Positions 1-6,054 of a DNA stretch of 41,255 nt are shown piece after piece. The position numbers and the translations under genes are program-made. Location of the stretch: contig JAJFUE010000094.1 of assembly GCA_021372575.1 (NCBI GenBank), positions 1 to 41,255 on the forward strand. The letters run 5' to 3'. The notes under the pieces are model-generated. The model did not search any database and was not told the DNA's origin. It was given only the letters and a program-made list of their open reading frames with translations. The DNA comes from a bacterium (GTDB lineage Bacteria; Sumerlaeota; Sumerlaeia; MVZB01). Within the stretch, counting starts at the first letter, position 1, and each line of letters starts with the position of its first letter.

Positions 1-21
1 CGGCGGCCGATTTGGCCGCCG
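1..21. terminator. GC-rich hairpin beyond the 3' end of the first minus-strand gene
   Basis: Arms CGGCGGCC and GGCCGCCG pair perfectly around a GATTT loop. The hairpin lies just beyond the stop codon of the minus-strand gene ending at 46. Any U-tract would lie outside the window, so a terminator role is inferred from position only. Confidence 0.4.
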
Positions 22-23
22 CT

Positions 24-50
24 TTCACGATTCACGATTCACGATTCACT
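24..50. repeat. Tandem GATTCAC word repeat
   Basis: Three consecutive copies of an 8-base word, ACGATTCA, run straight into the stop codon of the minus-strand gene at 46. It resembles the GATCCACGA repeat at the sigma-factor stop (3788-3811) and the GATTGACGATTTACG repeat near the right edge (41179-41204). Confidence 0.7.
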
Positions 51-1908
51 TCGTCTCCGCCGCCGGGGTGGCCTTGGCCTCGGGGCCGGCGAGCGGCTCG
101 GGAATGCGAAGGCGCGCGGGCAGCTGGCGCACCGACGGCGCGATGAACTTGGGCAGGTCCTTCTGGATGACCGTCGCCAGTTCCGCCGTCGATGCCAGCG
201 GGATCTTGATGCCCTTGGCCTGGTCCTTTTGCGCGAGCAGCGACTGCGCGTTCCATTCGGCGCTCAGCAGCGGCGGCAGCGCCGGATACGAGGCATCGAC
301 CGAGAACTTGACTCCCGTCACGTTGAGCGGTTGCGGGAAATTGGCCTTGTTGCCGGTTTCCATCGACTGCACGAACACCTGGCCTTCGGCCTCGCTCATG
401 CCGAGGTCGATCTGCATGCGCAGCGTGAACGGGCTGTTGGCGTTGAATTGAATCTGCATCGGCGTCGAAAGCATGTTGCGCAGGGCGTCGTTGATCTGCG
501 GCTGGACGGTCATCGCGTTGCCGTTGACGCTCCACACGGCGTCGAGCCGCCACGGCACATACGCGAGCGACTTCCGCAACTGGCTGTAGCCGTCCTCGCG
601 TCCCTTCTGTTCGGCCGCGAAGCGCAGGTTCAACGCGGCGACTTCGGCCGGCAGCCACGGGTTGGGGCTGGCGCCGCCCTTGAGCTTGAGGCCCTTGAGC
701 TCAGCGAGCCGCTGGCCGACCGCCTCGCGGATTTCGGGGATCATCTGCTCGGGGGTGTAGAAGACGGTTTCGAGCGTGGCGATGGCGGCGTCGGTCTTGC
801 CAGCGGCGGCGTTCTGCTGCGCCTCGACGAGGCGCCGGGCCGCCTTGGCCTGCACCTGAAGCTGCGTCGAGCCGCCGCTGGCGGCGGCGACCTCGTCGAG
901 CAGCCGCGCGGCCTCGGCGTAATTCTTCTGGCCGATGTCGGCGCGGGCATAAAGCGTGTCGGCCAACGGCAGCTTGCCCGGCTCCATCCAGATGTGCAGC
1001 TTGTCAAGCGCGGTCTGGTACTGCCCCTGCGCGATGTTACGGCCGATCAGGTCGGCCATCAGGTCATTCATCGGCATTTCGATCATGCGTTTCAGTTCCG
1101 GATCGTTGCCGACCCATTCCGGGTGCTGCACGAACGCCTTCGAAAGCAGGTCCTGCAGGTCGTAATAGCGGCTGGCGCGCTCGGCGTCGGTCGTCTCGCC
1201 GAACCGCTCGGCCAGTTCGGAGTAAATCTTCGGCAGCATCGGGATGACGGTGCTGTCGGACTTCAGGTTGTCCGGCCACAGCGCCTCGGCGAAATATTCG
1301 GCGGCGAGCATCAGGTTGGGCCGGTTGCCCTGGTTGAGCTTCTGGTCGATCAGCGTGTGCGCGGCATCATAGCTCGGATCGGTGCGCAGCGCCTCGATCA
1401 GCTTTTCATTGCCCAAGTCGTTCTGCACGCGGTCGTAGGCATCCTTGGCCTCGCGAAGCAGGTCCTGGGCTCGGTGGCGCCGCTCTTCGGGCGTGCCGCC
1501 GCTGCGTTCGATCGTCACGATCTTGCGGTCGAGCTGGCTCATTTCGTCGCGCAGTTTCTGGTCGGTGGCGTTCAGCGCGCGGGCCTGCTCGAGCTGCGCG
1601 CGCGCCACGGACGCCTGATTGCGGCGCAGTGATTCGTTCGCCTTGTCCAGCAGCAGCCGCACGTTCTCGTTCGGCTTCTGGACGACGATCTCGCGGATGC
1701 GGCTGCGCGGCACCGGCACGAGCGTTCCGCGCACGTTGATGTTGATGTAGTATTCGTTCTGACTCTGGATGACCCCTTCGAGAGTCCGGTCGTTGTCGGT
1801 TACGATGCGGTCGGCCCAAGCCGCCGGCGTCAGAACGACGGCGGCAATCAACGGCATGGCCACGCGCGCAAGTCGGGCCGGGATGAATGCGGCGAAACGA
1901 TTTTTCAT
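46..1908 (-). CDS. Exported coiled-coil/repeat protein, hypothetical (620 aa)
   Basis: The ATG at 1908 is preferred over one 19 codons upstream. From 1908 the protein begins with a clean signal peptide (basic MKNRF start, hydrophobic stretch, cleavage after AWA), while the upstream extension is polar and has no ribosome site. A short beta-rich segment (about residues 33-75, DRTLEGVIQ to PRSRIREIV) resembles the SH3-like region many planctomycete-type exported proteins carry. A coiled-coil, TPR-like helical region follows, with many heptad-like Gln/Arg/Glu stretches, and then a long alpha/beta C-terminus. No catalytic motif was recognised. It lies downstream of, and in the same direction as, the ECF sigma and anti-sigma-like genes, so it may belong to the same transcription unit. 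Export is well supported; function is unknown. Confidence 0.8.
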   Translation of the reverse strand: MKNRFAAFIPARLARVAMPLIAAVVLTPAAWADRIVTDNDRTLEGVIQSQNEYYININVRGTLVPVPRSRIREIVVQKPNENVRLLLDKANESLRRNQASVARAQLEQARALNATDQKLRDEMSQLDRKIVTIERSGGTPEERRHRAQDLLREAKDAYDRVQNDLGNEKLIEALRTDPSYDAAHTLIDQKLNQGNRPNLMLAAEYFAEALWPDNLKSDSTVIPMLPKIYSELAERFGETTDAERASRYYDLQDLLSKAFVQHPEWVGNDPELKRMIEMPMNDLMADLIGRNIAQGQYQTALDKLHIWMEPGKLPLADTLYARADIGQKNYAEAARLLDEVAAASGGSTQLQVQAKAARRLVEAQQNAAAGKTDAAIATLETVFYTPEQMIPEIREAVGQRLAELKGLKLKGGASPNPWLPAEVAALNLRFAAEQKGREDGYSQLRKSLAYVPWRLDAVWSVNGNAMTVQPQINDALRNMLSTPMQIQFNANSPFTLRMQIDLGMSEAEGQVFVQSMETGNKANFPQPLNVTGVKFSVDASYPALPPLLSAEWNAQSLLAQKDQAKGIKIPLASTAELATVIQKDLPKFIAPSVRQLPARLRIPEPLAGPEAKATPAAETK

Positions 1909-2033
1909 GGCTCGCAAAAATCCTTTTGGGGGGGCATCGAAATCGGTTTCGTCAAGGCGCGACAAAACCCCGGCGGAACACGGAAGTCCACCAACGCCAT
2001 GCTGCCATAGCCGACGAACACACGCAATAGGAA

Positions 2034-2115
2034 GCTAATGAGCCATGAGAGATGAGCCATGAGAGATGGGTTATGAGATGAAAAGATGAAAATATCTCAT
2101 CTCTCAGCGCTCATA
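2034..2115. repeat. Tandem and inverted GAGATGAGCCAT repeat in a spacer
   Basis: The 14-base word GATGAGCCATGAGA is repeated, followed by TTATGAGATG. The inverted partner CTCATCTCTC comes after a short spacer at about 2096-2105. In the minus-strand transcript this would fold as a long imperfect hairpin between the anti-sigma-like gene and the downstream exported-protein gene. Confidence 0.65.
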
Positions 2116-2117
2116 GC

Positions 2118-3692
2118 TTATTTCCGGCCTTCGTCCACCAGGACCGTGAGCGGGATCGTCGCGGGGCGGCCGGCGACGCGCTGCGTCGCGGTGGTCGGTT
2201 CGGTTTTGCCGCGCATCAGGTCCTCGCCTTGAATGATCGCGAACTGGTTCGGCTCGGCGTTTTCGGTTTCACCGGCCTTGATCCCCAACTGGCCAAGCCG
2301 CTCGATGAACCCGGCCATGTTGGCCTGCGGGATCGACGCGTCGATGCGCCAGATCGCGGGAACCGCGCGGATCTGCTGGACACCCTTGACCAGGCCGCCG
2401 CACGCCGAGATCACCTGCTGGATTTGAATGTGCGTCAGTTCGTGATGCAGCGTCGGGCGCGGCGTCGCCGACACGCCGCGAAGCGACGACTTCTGCGGCG
2501 GCTCAACCTGCACCGTGGACGGCACCCCGCCGGCGAACGTTTTCGTTCCGGCGCCGCGTTGTCCCCCGACGCCCTGACCGAAGGCGCGGACCGCTCCCGA
2601 GGCCGGCTGCATCGCGCTCGCGTGAGGAGCCTGCATGGCTCCCTCGACCGCATCGCTTGCCGGCGGCAGGACGATCCGCATGATGATCTTGTCCTCGGCC
2701 GAAGCCGTCACGATCGATCCGGCCGTGGCCGGTTGTTTCATCGCCGCCGCGCGATCGATGACCTGCGCGTTTTTCCCCTTGACCGCCGGCTGCGGCAACG
2801 ATGCGATCGAGCGGCCCTGAAGCGGATGCATCCTGGGCTTTGCGACGCCCTGGCCCGGCGTGGCGATCAGATCCTCTTGGGATTCCACAGCCGCCGCGGC
2901 CGCCTCGGATTTCATGCCGGCGGGAAGGGCCGCCGCCATGACTTTTGAATCGGTTGTCTTCACCGACGACTCGATCGCCTTGGCCAGTTCCTTTTCAATC
3001 GGAGCGGCCTGTGTTTCCGCGGCCTTGGAGGTCGGCGCCGGCGTCGGCGAGGGCGTCCGGACCGCGGCGATCAATTTTTCGGCCTCTTTTGGGGCGGGCT
3101 TGGGCGATGCGGGACGCGCCTTATCAGCGCCTGTCGCCTGCGCCAGTTCGCGCCCGGATTCGGTTGCCTTCTTATCCCTGCGCGCCAGCTCGGGCTTGAC
3201 GGTCGCCTTCGGGGGCGTGTAACTGGCCAGGCCTGCGTTGCCGTTGGTCTTGGGATTCGGCAACGGCGCGACATCATAGGCCACCTGGATCGTCTGGCCG
3301 CCCATCCGGTCGTGAACGATCAGCCACATGAGCTGCGTGAAGCAAACGAGGATCACCGCCACGGCGAGGCCCCAGCGCAGCGTCGGCGTGAACCACGCGG
3401 GGATCGTGATCACTTGGGCGCGCGGGCGTTCGGGCTCCGGTTGCGGCGCCGGCAGTTCGGCGTTCATCCGGGCGAACACGGCTCCGGCCAGTCCCTTCGG
3501 GGCGCGGTTCGGCCCATGGCCGGCAAGCATCGAGGTGAGGGCGCGCTCGCGGCTCAAACAATCGGCCAGCGCCGGATCCGACGCGGCCAGCGCCTCGAGG
3601 CGCGCCTGTCCGTCGGCGTCCAGCTCGCCGGCCCACAGCGCCTCGAGCAGCGCGTCAAATTCAAGCGGGGTTTTTTCGTCAAAGTTGTTCAT
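2118..3692 (-). CDS. Single-pass membrane anti-sigma-like protein (524 aa)
   Basis: The gene follows the ECF sigma gene in the same direction after a 116-base spacer. Its layout is that of a membrane anti-sigma factor. An acidic helical N-terminus (residues 5-80, including FDALLEALWAGELDADG and LAASDPALADCLSRE) would be cytoplasmic. One strong transmembrane helix (about 105-127, LRWGLAVAVILVCF) follows. A long Ala/Pro/Lys-rich linker and a C-terminal folded part (about 430-520) would lie outside. The HxxxCxxC zinc motif of ZAS-type anti-sigma factors is absent, so binding to sigma is inferred from position and topology, not from a signature. The C-terminal region has a ferredoxin-like feel (ISACGGLVKGVQQIRAVPAIWRI), but I do not recognise a family. 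Confidence 0.75.
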   Translation of the reverse strand: MNNFDEKTPLEFDALLEALWAGELDADGQARLEALAASDPALADCLSRERALTSMLAGHGPNRAPKGLAGAVFARMNAELPAPQPEPERPRAQVITIPAWFTPTLRWGLAVAVILVCFTQLMWLIVHDRMGGQTIQVAYDVAPLPNPKTNGNAGLASYTPPKATVKPELARRDKKATESGRELAQATGADKARPASPKPAPKEAEKLIAAVRTPSPTPAPTSKAAETQAAPIEKELAKAIESSVKTTDSKVMAAALPAGMKSEAAAAAVESQEDLIATPGQGVAKPRMHPLQGRSIASLPQPAVKGKNAQVIDRAAAMKQPATAGSIVTASAEDKIIMRIVLPPASDAVEGAMQAPHASAMQPASGAVRAFGQGVGGQRGAGTKTFAGGVPSTVQVEPPQKSSLRGVSATPRPTLHHELTHIQIQQVISACGGLVKGVQQIRAVPAIWRIDASIPQANMAGFIERLGQLGIKAGETENAEPNQFAIIQGEDLMRGKTEPTTATQRVAGRPATIPLTVLVDEGRK

Positions 3693-3724
3693 GTTGTCCC
3701 CCCCCGTCCCCTCAACCCGCCTCG

Positions 3725-3768
3725 TTCGTGCTCGTGCTCGTGCTCGTGCTCGTAATCGTAATCGAAAC
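3725..3768 (+). repeat. GCTCGT/AATCGT hexamer repeat, copy 1
   Basis: Four tandem GCTCGT hexamers are followed by AATCGT AATCGA. A near-identical array in the same orientation lies about 11.9 kb away at 15628-15661. It sits in the spacer between the sigma and anti-sigma-like genes. Short reading frames through it encode Val-Leu/Arg-Ala dipeptide runs and are not genes. Confidence 0.8.
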
Positions 3769-3787
3769 TTGCACGTCCGCTCATCTC

Positions 3788-3811
3788 ACTCGATCCACGA
3801 TCCACGACTCA
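3788..3811. repeat. Tandem GATCCAC word at the sigma-factor stop codon
   Basis: CGATCCACGATCCACGACTCAC is built from an 8-base word and overlaps the stop codon of the sigma gene. It has the same architecture as the GATTCAC array at 24-50. Confidence 0.5.
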
Positions 3812-4417
3812 CAGATACGGTTCCATCAACTTCCGCAGTTCGGTCCGCGCGCGGTTGATCCGCGACTTGACCGTCCCCATCGAAATGTCGAGCGCCTCGG
3901 CGATCTCCTCGTATGAAAGTTGGTCGGCGAACCGCATCAAAAGTATCTGGCGATGATCCTCGCCGACCTGGTTCAGTGCCTTGTTCAGCGCCTCCATCGT
4001 CTGGCTGGCGGCGGCCTGCTGCCGGGGCGAAGGCCCGCTGTCGGGCGGCTCCCACTCGCGGTCGTTCTGGTCTTCGTCCTTTGCCAGCTCCGAGAGCGAG
4101 AACGTGATTGACCGCCCGCGCCGCCTCAGGTAGTCCATCCGGTTCAGCGTCTGGTTGTCGGCGATCCTCGCCAGCCACGTCCAGAACTTGGCCTCCCCGC
4201 GATACTGCCCGATCTTGCGGAAGCACAGGACGAACACCTCCTGCGCCACGTCCCAAGCCTCGTCGGCGTCGCCGATCCGGTAAAGGATCCGCCGCCATAC
4301 CCGGTCCTGGAAATGGGCGATCAGCCGCTCCATCGAGTCGCGGTCGCCGCGTTGGGCAGCCTCGATCCAATTGATCACCTGGTCGTCCGTAACGGCTGCG
4401 GCATCACGCCCGGACAT
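3809..4417 (-). CDS. ECF-family RNA polymerase sigma factor (202 aa)
   Basis: Region 2 (about residues 25-95, DRVWRRILYRIGDADEAWDVAQEVFV to FWTWLARIADNQTLNRM) and region 4 (about 140-200, LLMRFADQLSYEEIAEALDISMGTVKSRINRARTELRK) are both complete. Sigma region 3 is absent, as in ECF sigma factors. The ATG at 4417 is chosen because the 66 codons upstream have no family similarity and read through the likely promoter. The next gene encodes a transmembrane protein of anti-sigma layout, the usual partner arrangement. A linker of acidic/Pro residues between the two sigma regions is longer than in the smallest ECFs. The regulon is unknown. An autoregulatory promoter is suggested by the sequence at 4447-4472. 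Confidence 0.93.
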   Translation of the reverse strand: MSGRDAAAVTDDQVINWIEAAQRGDRDSMERLIAHFQDRVWRRILYRIGDADEAWDVAQEVFVLCFRKIGQYRGEAKFWTWLARIADNQTLNRMDYLRRRGRSITFSLSELAKDEDQNDREWEPPDSGPSPRQQAAASQTMEALNKALNQVGEDHRQILLMRFADQLSYEEIAEALDISMGTVKSRINRARTELRKLMEPYL

Positions 4418-4446
4418 TCTTGCCGCCTGCGCCGCCTGTATAGGTT

Positions 4447-4472
4447 GACACGGGGGAGATGGTTTTTGTTCC
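4447..4472 (-). promoter_or_regulatory. Candidate ECF-type promoter of the sigma gene
   Basis: Read on the minus strand, GGAAC (4472-4468) is followed after 18 bases by GTC (4449-4447). This is the general form of ECF-dependent promoters (GGAAC, 16-18 bases, GTC). The predicted start would lie roughly 20-25 bases before the ATG at 4417. It is a short motif, so chance occurrence is possible. Confidence 0.35.
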
Positions 4473-4506
4473 AAATTGTCCGACACTGAAATGGTCCCGA
4501 ATCCGC

Positions 4507-5037
4507 TTACGATGACCCGGCCGTCTTTTCGCGCGGTGCATACCGGAAACTGGCCAGCAGCCACAGGCCGATCCCGATGCAAATGGCCGAATCGGCCACG
4601 TTGAAGATCGGCCAATGAGCTTTATCGAACCAGTGAGCGTCAATAAAATCAACAACATAACCGAGCCGGACACGATCAATCAGGTTGCCGACCGCGCCGC
4701 CCAGGATCAGCCCCAACCCGATCCTCAGGCCCTGTTCCGCAGGCCCGAACCGCCACGCCATGACCGCGATCACCACGCTGATCAGAACCGAGAACCCGGC
4801 GAGCATGCCCGTGTGCCCGCTGGCGATCGACCATGCCGCCCCGGTATTGACCACGTGCCGCAGGTCCAGCAGCCCCGGCACGAGCGGCACCGGCACGCTC
4901 TCCTCCAGATACAGCACGACGATCATCTTGCTGAGCTGGTCCAAAACGCACGTCACCAGGGCCAGAATGACAAAAGTGACGCGGCTGACAGGCCGCGTCG
5001 GGTTGGTCAAGGTATAGATAGGGTGCAGAAGTTTCAT
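4507..5037 (-). CDS. lspA: Lipoprotein signal peptidase (signal peptidase II)
   Basis: This inner-membrane aspartyl protease cleaves signal peptides from diacylglyceryl-modified prolipoproteins. The 176-residue product has the four hydrophobic segments of the family and the conserved blocks: NTGAAWSI, the GGAVGNLIDRVRLGYVVDFI block with the first catalytic aspartate, and FNVADSAI with the second. I chose the ATG at 5037 because the 23 upstream codons translate the ATGA-type repeat in the spacer. No clear Shine-Dalgarno sequence precedes it. It is last in the ileS-dksA-lspA run. Several predicted lipoproteins in this window would be its substrates. Confidence 0.95.
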   Translation of the reverse strand: MKLLHPIYTLTNPTRPVSRVTFVILALVTCVLDQLSKMIVVLYLEESVPVPLVPGLLDLRHVVNTGAAWSIASGHTGMLAGFSVLISVVIAVMAWRFGPAEQGLRIGLGLILGGAVGNLIDRVRLGYVVDFIDAHWFDKAHWPIFNVADSAICIGIGLWLLASFRYAPREKTAGSS

Positions 5038-5039
5038 AG

Positions 5040-5158
5040 GAATGATGAATGATGAGTGATGAATGATGAATGAAATGATGGAAATCGAAGCGAGTGCTGC
5101 GGTCACCCGTTCATCGAATCACATTCATCATTCATCATTCCTCATTCATCATTTATTT
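5040..5158. repeat. Long imperfect inverted repeat built of ATGATGA words
   Basis: The left arm (5040-5072) is a tandem of AATGATG/GATGAATG words. The right arm (5122-5154) is its near-complement, made of ATTCATC words. About 50 bases of non-repeat sequence separate them. The structure fills the spacer between dksA and lspA and would form a long hairpin in the polycistronic mRNA. Confidence 0.7.
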
Positions 5159-6048
5159 CAAAGTCCTTTGCGCGCGCGGACCTTCTCATAGCGCTGGCGG
5201 CAGTCCATGCACAGGTGCGCGTGCGGGCGCGCGATCAGGCGCTGAATGCCGATCTTGTTGCCGCACGCCAGGCACAGGCCGTAGTGGTTGATGTTGTGAT
5301 CGATCCGCTCGAGCGCCTCATCGACCAGCTCCAGCCGCTCCTGTTCGATCGTGCGCAGGCCAAGGCTCGCCTCGGCCGTCTGCAGGTCGGTGGCGTGCTC
5401 GGCCAGGTGCATCGAGTAGCCGGGCCGTTCCGTCGTCTCGTCCAGTGCGACACGGCTGATGCCCTGAAGCCCCTCGAGTTCGTGAAGGAGCCGTGCGCGC
5501 TCGTCACGGAGCGCCTCGCGCAGCTTGTCGATCTCCTTGCGCGTGTAGGGGGTCTTTTTCGGGAACTGCTTGGGCGCGTCGGCCAGCAGGATGCCGTTAT
5601 ACATCCCGGTCGGCCGGTCGATCTCGACGATGTATTTATGCGCATGTGCGCGCTGGGCGGCCGCAAGCTGCGCGGCCTGTTTGGCTTCGACCTTGACGGC
5701 CGGCTTGACCGTCTCGGCGGGCCGAGTCTTCTTGCCGGTGGGGGCAACAACCTTGGCCATCGGTTTCGCGGCCTTTTTCGGCGCGGCCTTCTTCGCGACG
5801 GCAGTCTTGGGGGCGGCCTTTTTCGGCGCGGCCTTCTTCACCACGATTTTCTTGGCCGGCTTCTTGGGCTCGGGCTTCCTTGCGACGACTTTTTTGGCCG
5901 CAGCCTTTTTGGGCGCAGCTTTTTTGGGGGCGGCGGCTTTTTTTGGCGCGGCCTTGGGAGCTTTTTTCGGCGCGGCGGCTTTTTTCGGCGCGGGTTTTTT
6001 TCCGGCTGGAGCCTTCACACCCTTCTTTGGTGCTTTTTTGGTGGCCAT
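5158..6048 (-). CDS. DksA/TraR-type zinc-finger protein with Lys/Ala/Pro-rich tail
   Basis: The C-terminal ~120 residues have the DksA/TraR layout: a helical region (IDKLREALRDERARLLHELE), then ERIDHNINHYGLCLACGNKI and a four-cysteine zinc finger (C259, C262, C280, C283). Such proteins bind in the RNA polymerase secondary channel. The first ~125 residues are a histone H1-like tail of KKAAPKKA/PKKAAAK repeats, which is far from the typical ~150-residue DksA. The conserved coiled-coil tip acidic pair is not obvious. The start ATG lies 6 bases after the ileS stop codon, so the genes are almost certainly cotranscribed. The tail probably binds nucleic acid; that is inference. Long plus-strand frames here are mirror images of the repetitive tail. 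Confidence 0.88.
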   Translation of the reverse strand: MATKKAPKKGVKAPAGKKPAPKKAAAPKKAPKAAPKKAAAPKKAAPKKAAAKKVVARKPEPKKPAKKIVVKKAAPKKAAPKTAVAKKAAPKKAAKPMAKVVAPTGKKTRPAETVKPAVKVEAKQAAQLAAAQRAHAHKYIVEIDRPTGMYNGILLADAPKQFPKKTPYTRKEIDKLREALRDERARLLHELEGLQGISRVALDETTERPGYSMHLAEHATDLQTAEASLGLRTIEQERLELVDEALERIDHNINHYGLCLACGNKIGIQRLIARPHAHLCMDCRQRYEKVRARKGL

Positions 6049-6054
6049 GCTTGT

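Noticed and set aside
229-1632. Long plus-strand open frame over the first minus-strand gene
   Set aside because: Composition is Arg/Gly/Leu/Val/His-rich, as expected from reading a GC-rich gene backwards. The minus frame has a signal peptide and coherent helices.
3725-3768. CRISPR array or coding repeat in the GCTCGT run
   Set aside because: The unit is 6 bases with no spacers, and no cas genes are present.
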